A stretch of DNA of 64,000 nt from Glycomyces sp. TRM65418 (GCF_019710475.1 NZ_JAJFAX010000004.1:248001-312000); one strand, 5' to 3'; positions 51,410-59,887 are shown, counted from the stretch's first letter. Notes: generated from the letters alone by a model not told the origin. Numbers and translations: made by a program.

Positions 51410-52930
51410 ATGTCTGACGACCCGATCGTCCAGATGACCGGGATCAGGAAGGACTTCACCGGTGTCCGCGCCCTCGACGGCGTGGACTTCACCCTCAGGC
51501 CTGGAGAGATCCACGCCGTGATGGGGGAGAACGGCGCCGGGAAGTCCACGCTGATCAAGGTCCTGACGGGCGTCCACACCCCGGACGCCGGCGAGATCCG
51601 CCTCGACGGGAGACCGGTCCGGTTCCACAGCCCGGGCGCAGCCCAGGCCGCCGGCATCTCCACCGTCTACCAGGAGGTCAACCTGACCGACAACCTGTCG
51701 GTCGCCGAGAACCTCTTCGCCGGGCGCGAACCGCGCCTCGGGCCGTTCATCAACTTCCGGGCCATGCGCCGCAAGGCGAAGGCGCTCCTGGACGACATCG
51801 GCATCGAGCTCAACGTCGCGGCGCCGCTCTCGTCCTACTCGATCGCCATGCAGCAGCTCGTCGCGATCAGCCGCGCCGTCGACATCGAGGCGAAGGTGCT
51901 CATCCTCGACGAGCCGACCTCCTCGCTCGACCGCGACGAGGTGAACGTCCTCCTCGGCGTCATGCGCCGCCTGGCCGCCAAGGGCACCGCGATGGTGTTC
52001 ATCTCCCACTTCCTCGACCAGGTCTACGACATCGCCGACCGGATGACCGTGCTGCGCAACGGGCAGCTCGTCGGCGAGTGGACCACCGCGGAACTGCCCG
52101 AGAGCGAGCTCATCGGGCACATGCTCGGCCGCGAGGCCGCCACGCTGGAGCAGATCGAGCGGACCGCCGCCGCGCACCACGCCGCGGAGGAGGAACCGCT
52201 CATGGAGGTCACGGGCCTGGGCCGCCGAGGCTCCATCGCCCCGTACGACCTGCGCGTGCGCCGCGGCGAGGTCGTCGGCCTGGCCGGGCTCCTCGGCTCG
52301 GGCCGCACCGAGACCGTCCGGCTCATCGCCGGCGCCGACCGCGCCGACTCCGGGAAGCTCCGCTTCGACGGCAAGGCCGTGAACGGGCACAACCCGCGCA
52401 CCGCCTCGGCGCGCGGCATCGCGTTCTGCCCCGAGAACCGCAAGACCGAAGGGCTCGTGGGCGACCTCAGCGTCGCCGAGAACATGATCCTCGCGATGCA
52501 GGCCTCGCGCGGCTGGGCCCGGTCCATCCCGGTCGCCCGCCGCGACAAGCTCGTCGCCGAGTTCATCGAGAAGCTCGACATCCGCCCCGGCGACCCCGAC
52601 ATGCCCGTCAAGAACCTCTCCGGCGGCAACCAGCAGAAGGTGCTCCTGGCCCGCTGGATGCTCATCGAACCCAAGCTCCTCATCCTCGACGAGCCCACGC
52701 GCGGCATCGACGTCGGTGCGAAGGCCGACATCCAGCGCCTCGTCGCCGAACTCTCCTCCGACGGGATGGCCGTCCTGTTCGTCTCCGCCGAACTCGACGA
52801 GGTCACCCGCCTGTCCGACCGGATCGCGGTCCTGCGCGACCGGGAACTCGTCGCCGTGCTCGAATCCGAGGCCGACATGACCACCGAACGCATCGTGGAC
52901 ACCATCGTCTCGGGAGGGCGTGAAGCATGA
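51410..52930 (+). CDS. sugar ABC transporter double ATPase (YtfR-like)
   Basis: 506 residues with two fused nucleotide-binding domains (RbsA/MglA type). First half: G-E-N-G-A-G-K-S, S-S-Y-S-I-A-M-Q-Q-L in place of a normal signature, L-I-L-D-E-P-T-S-S-L-D, S-H. Second half: altered Walker A L-L-G-S-G-R-T-E, signature L-S-G-G-N-Q-Q-K, L-I-L-D-E-P-T-R-G-I-D. Asymmetric second Walker A is normal for this class. Its stop overlaps the ATG of the mini-ORF at 52927. Confidence 0.94.
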   Translation: MSDDPIVQMTGIRKDFTGVRALDGVDFTLRPGEIHAVMGENGAGKSTLIKVLTGVHTPDAGEIRLDGRPVRFHSPGAAQAAGISTVYQEVNLTDNLSVAENLFAGREPRLGPFINFRAMRRKAKALLDDIGIELNVAAPLSSYSIAMQQLVAISRAVDIEAKVLILDEPTSSLDRDEVNVLLGVMRRLAAKGTAMVFISHFLDQVYDIADRMTVLRNGQLVGEWTTAELPESELIGHMLGREAATLEQIERTAAAHHAAEEEPLMEVTGLGRRGSIAPYDLRVRRGEVVGLAGLLGSGRTETVRLIAGADRADSGKLRFDGKAVNGHNPRTASARGIAFCPENRKTEGLVGDLSVAENMILAMQASRGWARSIPVARRDKLVAEFIEKLDIRPGDPDMPVKNLSGGNQQKVLLARWMLIEPKLLILDEPTRGIDVGAKADIQRLVAELSSDGMAVLFVSAELDEVTRLSDRIAVLRDRELVAVLESEADMTTERIVDTIVSGGREA

Positions 52931-53017
52931 ATCGACACGCAAAGCGCCTGATGCGCGTGGACGCCATCGTGTCGGGAGGGCGGGCCTCGTGAACACCTAT
53001 GCGAAGCGCCTGATGTG
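52894..53017 (+). repeat. 62-bp imperfect tandem duplication at the ATPase-permease junction
   Basis: 52894-52955 and 52956-53017 are two copies, each holding the end of an ATPase (V-D-x-I-V-S-G-G-R), a stop overlapping a start (ATGA or GTGA), and the start of a permease (ending A-K-R-L-M). The copies have diverged at roughly a third of positions. Confidence 0.8.
52927..52992 (+). CDS. 21-residue coupled mini-ORF created by the duplication
   Basis: ATG 52927 overlaps the ATPase stop; TGA 52990-52992 overlaps the permease GTG. It encodes M-N-R-H-A-K-R-L-M (a permease-like start) joined to V-D-A-I-V-S-G-G-R (an ATPase-like end). It is probably not functional as a protein, but it would carry ribosomes from the ATPase gene to the permease gene. 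Alternatively it is a decaying remnant. Confidence 0.5.
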   Translation: MNRHAKRLMRVDAIVSGGRAS

Positions 53018-54044
53018 GCCGGTGATCATCCTCGTGGCGCTCATCGTCGTCAACATCGCCGCCACCGGCATCGACTTCATCATCCCCACGGTCAACGACG
53101 GCCGCCTCGGCGGCGCGTTCGTCAACATCCTGCGCCGCTCGGCGCCGCTGCTGCTCATCGCGCTCGGCATGACCCTCGTCATCGCCACCAAGGGCATCGA
53201 CCTGTCCGTCGGCGCGGTCTACGCCATCGGCGCGGCCATCGCCTGCCAGATGATCATCGAGGCGCCCGACCAGACCGCCCTCGGGCTCGTCTTCGGCGCC
53301 GTCGCCCTGGCGCTCGTGGTCACCGCCGTCATCGGCGCCTGGAACGGCGTCATGGTCGCCTACTTCGGCGTCCAGCCGATCGTCGCCACGCTCATCCTCA
53401 TGATCGCCGGGCGCGGCATCGCCCAGCTCATCACCGGGGGCCAGATCCCGAAGGTCCAGGACGCGAGCCCGTTCACCGAGCTCGGGCGCGGGTCCTTCCT
53501 CGCCGTCCCGCTGCCGATCTGGATCGCGGCGCTCATGCTCATCGCGATCGCGCTGCTCACCCGCAAGACCGCCCTGGGGATGCTGCTCGAATCGGTCGGC
53601 GGGAACCCCGAGGCCAGCCGCCTTGCGGGCATCCGCTCCAAGGGCATCACCGTCCTGGTGTACCTGGTGTGCTCGCTGTGCGCGGGCCTGGCCGGGCTCA
53701 TCGGCGCGGCCAACCTCGGCAGCGCCGACGCCAACAACGGCGGCCTGTGGATCGAGCTCGACGCGATCCTCGCCGTCGTCATCGGCGGCACGGCACTGCT
53801 CGGCGGCCGGTTCTTCCTGCTGGGCACCGCGATCGGCGTCATGATCATCGGGACGCTCGACGACACCATCATCAACGTCGGCCTCTCCAGCCAGTGGCAG
53901 TTCACCGCCAAGGCCATCGTGGTCTTCGTCGTCGCGCTGCTCCAGAGCCCCGAGTTCCGCGGCTGGATCCTCAAGCCCTTCAAGCGGCAACCGGACGCCC
54001 CGGCGCCCGAGCCCGCGCCCGCCGAGGAGGTCCTGGCGAAATGA
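52989..54044 (+). CDS. sugar ABC transporter permease 1 (YtfT-like)
   Basis: 351 residues, RbsC-family permease with 8-10 helices: L-L-L-I-A-L-G-M-T-L-V-I-A-T-K-G-I-D-L-S-V-G, then F-G-V-Q-P-I-V-A-T-L, and the conserved V-V-I-G-G-T-A-L-L-G-G near residue 265. GTG 52989 was chosen because it overlaps the preceding stop and the sequence after it matches the duplicated permease start. A longer frame back to 52920 runs through the duplication. The stop overlaps the next ATG as ATGA. The C-terminus is Pro/Glu-rich. Confidence 0.92.
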   Translation: MNTYAKRLMWPVIILVALIVVNIAATGIDFIIPTVNDGRLGGAFVNILRRSAPLLLIALGMTLVIATKGIDLSVGAVYAIGAAIACQMIIEAPDQTALGLVFGAVALALVVTAVIGAWNGVMVAYFGVQPIVATLILMIAGRGIAQLITGGQIPKVQDASPFTELGRGSFLAVPLPIWIAALMLIAIALLTRKTALGMLLESVGGNPEASRLAGIRSKGITVLVYLVCSLCAGLAGLIGAANLGSADANNGGLWIELDAILAVVIGGTALLGGRFFLLGTAIGVMIIGTLDDTIINVGLSSQWQFTAKAIVVFVVALLQSPEFRGWILKPFKRQPDAPAPEPAPAEEVLAK

Positions 54045-55066
54045 GCACCCATCAGCTGACCGAGCGCCCGTCGCGCTCGACGCTGTTCGACGGCCTCACC
54101 CGGTACATCCCGATCAGCGCGACCGTCGCGCTCCTCATCGCGCTCTACCTCGGCGGGGTCGCGAACTACCCGAACTTCGACAACCCGCAGGTCGTCGCCA
54201 AGCTGTTCATCGACAACGCCCCGCTGCTGGTCATCGCCGTCGGCATGACGTTCGTGATCCTCTCGGGCGGCATCGACCTGTCCGTCGGCTCGGTGATGGC
54301 GTTCTCGACGATGGCCTGCGCCTGGCTCACCGTCGAGGCCGGCATCGCCGCGCCCGTGGCGCTGGTCCTCGTGCTCGCCTTCGGGACGGCCTGGGGCCTG
54401 CTCATCGGCGCGGTCATCCACTACTTCGACGTGCAGCCGTTCATCGCGACCCTGGTGGGCCTGTTCCTGTTCCGGGGCCTCACCCTCCAGATCTCCGACA
54501 CCGACGTGTCCATGCGGGAGATCGAGTTCTTCCAGTGGGGCATGACGCACGTCGACTTCGGGAACGTCCGCGACGGCGGCTTCTGGCTGCCGTACCTGTC
54601 GTTCGTGGCCTTCGCGGTGGTGATCATCGCGTTCGTGGTCCTGCACTACACCCGGTTCGGGCGCGGCGTCTACGCCGTCGGCGGCTCGGAGCAGTCCGCG
54701 CTGCTCATGGGACTCCCGGTGGCGCGCACCAAGATCGGCGTCTACGCCGTCAGCGGGTTCTGCGCCGCCCTCGCGGGGATCCTGGCCGCGTTCGCGACCA
54801 AGAGCGCCAACCCGCTCGCGAACGTCGGGGCCGAACTCGACGCGATCGCCGCCGTGGTCATCGGCGGGACGCTGCTGACCGGCGGGGCCGGGTTCGTCCT
54901 GGGCACCGTCGCGGGCGTCATGGTCTGGGGGATGCTCAACACGCTCATCGCCTTCCAGGGGAACCTGTCCTCGTGGTGGGCGCGGATCGTCATGGGCATC
55001 CTGCTGCTCGCGTTCATCCTCCTCCAGCGCGTGCTCGCCCGCTCGGGCGAGAAACGGCGGACATAA
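54041..55066 (+). CDS. sugar ABC transporter permease 2 (YjfF-like)
   Basis: 341 residues, second RbsC-family permease: I-A-V-G-M-T-F-V-I-L-S-G-G-I-D-L-S-V-G, F-D-V-Q-P-F-I-A-T-L-V-G-L-F, Y-A-V-G-G-S-E-Q-S-A-L-L-M-G, and V-V-I-G-G-T-L-L-T-G-G. Two different permeases with one double ATPase is the arrangement of the E. coli galactofuranose importer YtfQRT-YjfF. Coupled to the previous gene by ATGA. Ends the operon before a terminator. Confidence 0.93.
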   Translation: MSTHQLTERPSRSTLFDGLTRYIPISATVALLIALYLGGVANYPNFDNPQVVAKLFIDNAPLLVIAVGMTFVILSGGIDLSVGSVMAFSTMACAWLTVEAGIAAPVALVLVLAFGTAWGLLIGAVIHYFDVQPFIATLVGLFLFRGLTLQISDTDVSMREIEFFQWGMTHVDFGNVRDGGFWLPYLSFVAFAVVIIAFVVLHYTRFGRGVYAVGGSEQSALLMGLPVARTKIGVYAVSGFCAALAGILAAFATKSANPLANVGAELDAIAAVVIGGTLLTGGAGFVLGTVAGVMVWGMLNTLIAFQGNLSSWWARIVMGILLLAFILLQRVLARSGEKRRT

Positions 55067-55086
55067 GACTCCACTCTTCGCACTGA

Positions 55087-55123
55087 GGGGGCCGTCGATC
55101 CCATGATCGGCGGCCCCCTTCCT
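55087..55123 (+). terminator. intrinsic terminator of the sugar transporter operon
   Basis: 14-bp stem with one G-T pair (55087-55100, 55105-55118), loop CCAT, then TTCCTTA. Confidence 0.85.
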
Positions 55124-55201
55124 TATACGGGTTGGCAGAGGTCTCCGACGATATGTAGTATGAGTGCTATCAACCAACGGACTTCTATGATGGAGCTGAT
55201 C

Positions 55202-56125
55202 ATGGGACACCCCCCGACCGCCGCCGGGCCCGCGATCGCCGTATCCGACCTGCGGATGCGCTACGGCGACAAGGACGTCCTCAACGGCGTCGAACTCACC
55301 GTCGAGGCCGGCACGGTCACCGCCCTCCTCGGACCCAACGGCGCCGGCAAGACCACCACGGTCGAGATCCTCGAAGGCTTCCGCGCCCGCAGCAGCGGCG
55401 ACGTCACCGTCCTCGGCGCCGACCCCGCGCACGGCGACGAACGCTGGCGCGCCCGGATGGGCATCGTCCTCCAGGAATGGCGCGACAACCACAAGTGGCG
55501 CGTGCACGAGCTGCTCGCCCACTTCGCCGAGTACTACCGCCCGTACGCCGAACCGTGGAACGCGGACGACCTGCTCGAACTCGTCGGCCTCCGCGAACAG
55601 GCGGGGCAGCGCATCGGGACCCTCTCCGGAGGCCAGCGGCGCCGCCTCGACGTCGCCGCCGGCATCGTCGGCAAACCCGACCTGCTGTTCCTCGACGAGC
55701 CGACCACCGGCTTCGACCCGCACGCCCGCCGCGAGTTCCACGAGCTCATCCACCGGCTCGCCGACATCGAGGGCACCACGATCCTGCTCACGACCCACGA
55801 CCTCGACGAGGCCGAGAAGCTCGCCGAGCGGATCCTCATCCTCGCCGGGGGCCGCATCATCGCCGACGGGTCACCGGACGCGCTGGCGCGCGCCGCCGCC
55901 ACCACCGCCGAGGTCAAGTGGATCCAGGACGGCCGGCTCCAGGTCCACGCGACCGACGACGCGACCGCGTTCGCCCGCAAGCTCCTCGCCACCGACGAGG
56001 GGGCGGTCAGCGACCTGGAGATCCACCGCGCGAGCCTCGAAGAGGCGTACCTGACCCTCGTCGAGCAGTTCGAGGCCGGCGAGGCCGACGCCGCCGTCGA
56101 CCAGTTCCAGGAGGTGACCCGGTGA
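55202..56125 (+). CDS. ABC-2 exporter ATPase (drug/lipid type)
   Basis: 307 residues. Walker A G-P-N-G-A-G-K-T, signature L-S-G-G-Q-R-R-R, Walker B L-L-F-L-D-E-P-T-T-G-F-D, H-loop T-H-D-L; the C-terminal ~90 residues form the DrrA-like regulatory tail. ATG 55202 has GGAG at 55192-55195; in-frame ATGs at 55160 and 55187 lack it. Upstream, TAGTATGAGTGCTA (about 55156-55169) is an imperfect dyad that may bind a regulator. Coupled to the permease by GTGA. Confidence 0.92.
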   Translation: MGHPPTAAGPAIAVSDLRMRYGDKDVLNGVELTVEAGTVTALLGPNGAGKTTTVEILEGFRARSSGDVTVLGADPAHGDERWRARMGIVLQEWRDNHKWRVHELLAHFAEYYRPYAEPWNADDLLELVGLREQAGQRIGTLSGGQRRRLDVAAGIVGKPDLLFLDEPTTGFDPHARREFHELIHRLADIEGTTILLTTHDLDEAEKLAERILILAGGRIIADGSPDALARAAATTAEVKWIQDGRLQVHATDDATAFARKLLATDEGAVSDLEIHRASLEEAYLTLVEQFEAGEADAAVDQFQEVTR

Positions 56126-56973
56126 ATCCCACGATCCATGCGTACCGTACCGGACTGAAGCGGGCGCTCATCGAACTGAAGGTCTCGCTGACCACGCCGT
56201 CCGACATCATGGGCACCCTGTTCCCGCTCGCCATCGCCGTCACCGTCATGCTGTTCCTGCGCGGCGTCGAGGTCGACGGCGCACCGGTCTCGCTCGGCTC
56301 GATGAACATGCCGAGCCTGATCGGCATGATGATCGTCTGGAGCGGCGTCCTCGGGCTCCTCGGCATCCTCATCCTGGACCGCACCAACGGCACGCTCCTG
56401 CGCGCCAAGTCGATGCCCGGCGGCATGACCGGCTACCTCGTCGGCCACATCGGGTCGCTCGCGCTCTTCACCGCGTTCAGCGTCGCGGTGCTCATGGTCG
56501 TCGGCCTGCTCTTCTTCGACGGCCTCGAGTTCGACTCGCCCGACCGGTGGCTCATGTTCGTCACCGTGCTCGTGCTGGGGCTGGCCGCGACCATGCCCAT
56601 GGGCGCCGTCCTCGGCGCGCTCATCGACAACCCGCGGAACATGGGCCTGGTCATGATGCCGTTCATGGCGCTGATCGCGATCTCGGGGATCTTCTACCCG
56701 ATCACCGCCCTGCCCGGCTGGCTCCAGGCGATCGGGCAGGCCTTCCCGACCTACTGGCTCGGCCTGGGGATGCGGCACGCGCTCCTGCCGGACGCCGCGG
56801 TGGCGGTGGAGATCGGCGAGGACTGGCGGACCCTTACGATGTTCCTCGTACTCGCGGCCTGGGCGGTCGCGTCGATGACGATCGCGCCGAAGTTGTTGAG
56901 CCGCATGGCCAGGCGCGAGTCCGGGTCCACCATGGCGGCCCGCCGCAAGCTCGTCGAGCAGAACTGGGGGTAG
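56122..56973 (+). CDS. ABC-2 type exporter permease
   Basis: 283 residues, six membrane helices with the ABC-2 pattern: a helix pair around M-I-V-W-S-G-V-L-G-L-L-G, R-T-N-G-T-L-L-R-A-K-S-M-P (coupling loop) and M-M-P-F-M-A-L-I-A-I-S-G-I-F-Y-P before the last helices. DrrB/NodJ-like. GTG 56122 overlaps the ATPase stop. Substrate unknown; the adjacent Xre regulator suggests inducible export. Confidence 0.9.
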   Translation: MNPTIHAYRTGLKRALIELKVSLTTPSDIMGTLFPLAIAVTVMLFLRGVEVDGAPVSLGSMNMPSLIGMMIVWSGVLGLLGILILDRTNGTLLRAKSMPGGMTGYLVGHIGSLALFTAFSVAVLMVVGLLFFDGLEFDSPDRWLMFVTVLVLGLAATMPMGAVLGALIDNPRNMGLVMMPFMALIAISGIFYPITALPGWLQAIGQAFPTYWLGLGMRHALLPDAAVAVEIGEDWRTLTMFLVLAAWAVASMTIAPKLLSRMARRESGSTMAARRKLVEQNWG

Positions 56974-56979
56974 GGCCCG

Positions 56980-57207
56980 ATGGCCGACGACGTCGTCTAC
57001 AACCGGATCGCGGTGCTGCGCGCCGAGCGCGGCATCTCGCGGCGGCAGCTGGCCGACGCCCTCGGAGTCCACTACCAGACCGTCGGCTACCTCGAACGCG
57101 GCGAGTACTCGCCCAGCCTGCACCTGGCGCTGAAGATCGCCGAGTACTTCGAGGTCCCCGTCGAAGTCGTCTTCTCCACCAAGCCCTTCCCGCGCATCGG
57201 CGCCTGA
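56980..57207 (+). CDS. Xre-family DNA-binding protein
   Basis: 75 residues, a single helix-turn-helix: I-A-V-L-R-A-E-R-G-I-S-R-R-Q-L-A-D-A-L-G-V-H-Y-Q-T-V-G-Y-L-E, split over the two motif helices, followed by L-K-I-A-E-Y-F-E-V-P-V-E-V-V-F. This short type often accompanies two-component ABC exporters and controls them. Six bases after the permease stop, so in the same transcript. Confidence 0.92.
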   Translation: MADDVVYNRIAVLRAERGISRRQLADALGVHYQTVGYLERGEYSPSLHLALKIAEYFEVPVEVVFSTKPFPRIGA

Positions 57208-57227
57208 CCGCGAAAGGACGCCCGACC

Positions 57228-57410
57228 ATGAAATTCACGCTCGAGGTGGACCTCGACCAGATCGATCCGGAGCGGCGCGAGACCGAACTCGGCCGGATCC
57301 TGCGCTACTGGGCGGGGAATCTGCAGCACTACGCCCTGGAACGGGGTGACAGAGCGGAACTCGCCGACTCCGAGTACCGCACGGTCGGCGAATGGAGGAT
57401 CACCGCCTGA
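57228..57410 (+). CDS. small conserved hypothetical protein
   Basis: 60 residues, begins K-F-T-L-E-V-D-L-D-Q-I, then a helix R-R-E-T-E-L-G-R-I-L-R-Y-W and ends G-E-W-R-I-T. No family recognised. It has its own GAAAGGA site and lies 20 nt after the Xre gene, just before a terminator, so it is probably the last gene of the operon. Confidence 0.7.
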   Translation: MKFTLEVDLDQIDPERRETELGRILRYWAGNLQHYALERGDRAELADSEYRTVGEWRITA

Positions 57411-57438
57411 CCGGAGCCAGACCTGCAACCCAGGGGGA

Positions 57439-57491
57439 GCGCCCCGCTCTCCGGCAACACCACGGCGAAAGCCGACCGGAGAGCGGGGCGC
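57439..57491 (+). terminator. intrinsic terminator of the ABC-2 operon
   Basis: Perfect 16-bp stem (57439-57454, 57476-57491) with a 21-nt loop containing a smaller GGC-GAAA-GCC hairpin. Confidence 0.8.
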
Positions 57492-57494
57492 GCT

Positions 57495-57516
57495 GTTCAC
57501 CCTCGGGTCATCCCCG
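57495..57516 (+). promoter_or_regulatory. PHO box (PhoP site) upstream of phoD
   Basis: GTTCACC-CTCG-GGTCATC-CCCG: two 11-bp units in tandem matching the actinobacterial PhoP direct-repeat unit GTTCACC plus four bases. A further GTTCATC is at 57545. It lies 62-83 bp before the phoD start. Phosphate-starvation control is likely. Confidence 0.7.
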
Positions 57517-57577
57517 TGTCGACCGGGACTGGGAAGGTGAGTGCTGTTCATCGATCCTCATGGTTTTGGAGAGAACA

Positions 57578-59083
57578 GTGCAGATTGGTCGAAGAAGGCT
57601 GCTGGCCGCCGGAGCGGGCGGCGCGGTCCTGCTCGGCACCCCCGGGATCTCGTACGCCGCTTCCCGTCCCCAGTTGACCCACGGCGTCCAGTCCGGTGAC
57701 GTCACCGACCGCGGCGCGATCCTGTGGACGCGCGCCGACCGCGGCGCCGACATGGTCGTGGAGCTCGCGACGCGTCCGGACTTCAAGCACGCCCGCCGCA
57801 TCAAGGGCCCGGCGCTCACCGAGGCCACCGACTTCACCGGCAAGGTGCGGCTCAAGGGCCTGCGCCCGGGCTCGCAGTACCACTACCGGATCCGCGCCGA
57901 GGGCGAGCGCCGCTCCGAGGCGCTCGAAGGCTCGTTCACCACCGCCGCGACCGAGCCGAAGGACCTCCGCTTCCAGTGGTCGGGCGACCTCGCCGGGCAG
58001 GGCTGGGGCATCAACCCCGACGTCGGCGGCTACCGGATCTTCCAGGCCATGGCCGACGCCGAGCCGGACTTCTTCCTCTGCTCGGGCGACTTCGTGTACG
58101 CCGACGGGCCGCTCGTCGAGACCGTGGCCCTGCCGGACGGCACCACGTGGAGGAACACCCTCGTGGACGAGAAGCTGAAGGTCGCCGAGACCCTCGACGA
58201 GTACCGCGGCCAGTTCAAGTACAACCTGCTCGACGAGAACCTGCGGGCGTACCTGGCGCGGGTGCCGATGGTGAACCAGTGGGACGACCACGAGGTCGTC
58301 AACAACTGGTACCCCGGCGAGATCCTCGACCTGCCGCAGTACACCGAGAAGCGCGTCGACGTGCTCGCCGCGCGCGCCCGGCAGGCCTTCGCCGAGTACA
58401 CGCCCGGTGGCTTCGGGCCCGAACCCGACGGCCGGATCTACCGCAAGATCGCCTACGGGCCGCTGATGGACCTGTTCGTGCTCGACATGCGGACCTTCAA
58501 GAGCCCCAACCCGGACGCGGACGGCGCCAGGGGCCACGTCCTCGGCGAGCGCCAGCTCGCCTGGCTCAAGCGCGAACTGCGCCGCTCCAAGGCCACGTGG
58601 AAGGTGATCGCCGCGGACCTGCCCATCGGCCTGCTCGTCGGCGACGGGGCCGGGGCCTGGGAGGGCATCGCCGAAGGCACCGGCGCCGCGCCGATGGGCC
58701 GCGAGACCGAGATCGCGGACCTCCTCGCGCACTGCAAGCGCGAGCAGGTGCGGAACATGGTGTGGCTCACCGCGGACGTGCACTACACCGCCGCCCACCA
58801 CTACAGCCCCGACCGGGCCGTGTTCCAGGACTTCGACCCGTTCTGGGAGTTCGTGTCCGGGCCGCTCAACGCCGGCGGCTTCGGGCCCAACCGGCTCGAC
58901 GCGACCTTCGGGCCCGAGGCGGTCTTCGTGCAGGCGCCCCCGGCGGCCAACACGTCGCCGGCCGAGGGCTACCAGTTCTTCGGCGAGGTCGACATCGACG
59001 CCGAGACCGAGGTCATGACGGTGTCCCTGAAGGACCTCGACGGCGGCGTGCTGTTCACCCAGGCGGTCGAACCGGTCGCCTAG
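57578..59083 (+). CDS. phoD: alkaline phosphatase/phosphodiesterase PhoD, Tat-exported
   Basis: 501 residues. Twin-arginine signal (G-R-R-R-L-L-A-A-G-A-G-G) ending S-Y-A-A-S. An N-terminal PhoD_N Ig-like domain (H-G-V-Q-S-G-D-V-T) is followed by the PhoD metallophosphatase: S-G-D-F-V-Y-A-D, N-Q-W-D-D-H-E-V-V-N-N, and L-T-A-D-V-H-Y-T-A-A-H. It releases phosphate from esters outside the cell. GTG 57578 follows GGAGAG; an ATG at 57560 lacks a site. The PHO box fits its role. Confidence 0.94.
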   Translation: MQIGRRRLLAAGAGGAVLLGTPGISYAASRPQLTHGVQSGDVTDRGAILWTRADRGADMVVELATRPDFKHARRIKGPALTEATDFTGKVRLKGLRPGSQYHYRIRAEGERRSEALEGSFTTAATEPKDLRFQWSGDLAGQGWGINPDVGGYRIFQAMADAEPDFFLCSGDFVYADGPLVETVALPDGTTWRNTLVDEKLKVAETLDEYRGQFKYNLLDENLRAYLARVPMVNQWDDHEVVNNWYPGEILDLPQYTEKRVDVLAARARQAFAEYTPGGFGPEPDGRIYRKIAYGPLMDLFVLDMRTFKSPNPDADGARGHVLGERQLAWLKRELRRSKATWKVIAADLPIGLLVGDGAGAWEGIAEGTGAAPMGRETEIADLLAHCKREQVRNMVWLTADVHYTAAHHYSPDRAVFQDFDPFWEFVSGPLNAGGFGPNRLDATFGPEAVFVQAPPAANTSPAEGYQFFGEVDIDAETEVMTVSLKDLDGGVLFTQAVEPVA

Positions 59084-59101
59084 GGCGGCCCCTGGACACG
59101 A

Positions 59102-59135
59102 CGACGCCCGCCTCGGGAGGCCGAGGCGGGCGTCG
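59102..59135. terminator. bidirectional terminator between phoD and DUF2550 gene
   Basis: Perfect 15-bp stem (59102-59116, 59121-59135) with loop GAGG, between convergent genes. Confidence 0.85.
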
Positions 59136-59159
59136 CATCACGTCCGGCGGCTTCGCGGC

Positions 59160-59603
59160 CTATTCGGCTTCGCGGTGGCTGTAGAACTCGGCCCCCGGCG
59201 GGGCCGCCTCCAGCCAGGAGAGGAATCCGGTGACGGCCGAGGTCGTCATGGCGAGCTCGACTTCACCGGCCGCGTTCTTGCATCGCAGGATCGCGACCTC
59301 GGGGGGGAAGATCTGGGCCTCGGGGCCGATCGGCTTGCGGCGCTCCGAGACCTGGAGGTCGTGGCGCGAGAGCGCGTAGCGCGGCCCGAACGCCAGCGAG
59401 AACATCCGGTACCAGCGGAGCGTGCCGCTCTCGTACACGGCGAAACCGGGGGCCCAGCCGCGCCCTGCCATGTGCCGCGAGAGCCGGGCGGCCATCGCCA
59501 CCGAGCCCGAGCGGGACAGGATCGAACGCCGGACGTACGTCAGCACCAGGAACACCGCGACGGCCGCCGCCACAGCGGCGACGACGAGCAGTGCCTTCAG
59601 CAT
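59160..59603 (-). CDS. DUF2550 membrane protein
   Basis: 147 residues. One N-terminal helix (L-L-V-V-A-A-V-A-A-A-V-A-V-F-L-V-L-T) and a soluble part with W-Y-R-M-F-S-L-A-F-G-P and R-R-K-P-I-G-P-E-A. DUF2550 proteins usually lie directly after atpC in actinobacteria, as here, with a 2-nt gap. Function unknown. Confidence 0.9.
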   Translation of the reverse strand: MLKALLVVAAVAAAVAVFLVLTYVRRSILSRSGSVAMAARLSRHMAGRGWAPGFAVYESGTLRWYRMFSLAFGPRYALSRHDLQVSERRKPIGPEAQIFPPEVAILRCKNAAGEVELAMTTSAVTGFLSWLEAAPPGAEFYSHREAE

Positions 59604-59605
59604 GA

Positions 59606-59887
59606 CTATGCCGAGGTGGGGGCGACCGCCTCGGCGGTCTCTGCGAGGATGGTGACGCCGTCGGTGGTCACCGACAGGAAGCCTCCCTCGATCTGCCAGG
59701 CCAGCTCGCCGCCGTCGACCGGCTGCACCCGTACGGTGCTGTCGACGCGCAGCTCTCCCAGCAGCGGCTGGTGGCCGGGCAGGACGCCCAGTTCCCCTTC
59801 GGTGGTGCGGGCGTAGACGGCCTTGGCCTCGCCGGACCACACCTTCGAGTCGACTGCCACGACTTCAACGTTCAGTTGCCCTGCCAC
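59606..59887 (-). CDS. atpC: F1Fo ATP synthase subunit epsilon
   Basis: 93 residues, the N-terminal beta-sandwich form: L-N-V-E-V-V-A-V-D, G-E-L-G-V-L-P-G-H-Q-P-L-L, and G-G-F-L-S-V-T-T-D-G-V-T-I-L. The C-terminal helical hairpin is missing or very short, as in several actinobacteria. GTG start at 59887. Remarkably, atpD and the rest of the operon are not upstream; a Crp gene lies there instead. It would join the central stalk of ATP synthase made from genes elsewhere. Confidence 0.93.
   Translation of the reverse strand: MAGQLNVEVVAVDSKVWSGEAKAVYARTTEGELGVLPGHQPLLGELRVDSTVRVQPVDGGELAWQIEGGFLSVTTDGVTILAETAEAVAPTSA

Noticed and set aside
50312..55066. Ribose or xylose importer
   Set aside because: Two distinct permeases with one double ATPase and the YtfQ-type receptor motifs point to the galactofuranose-type transporter instead; the sugar itself is still unproven.
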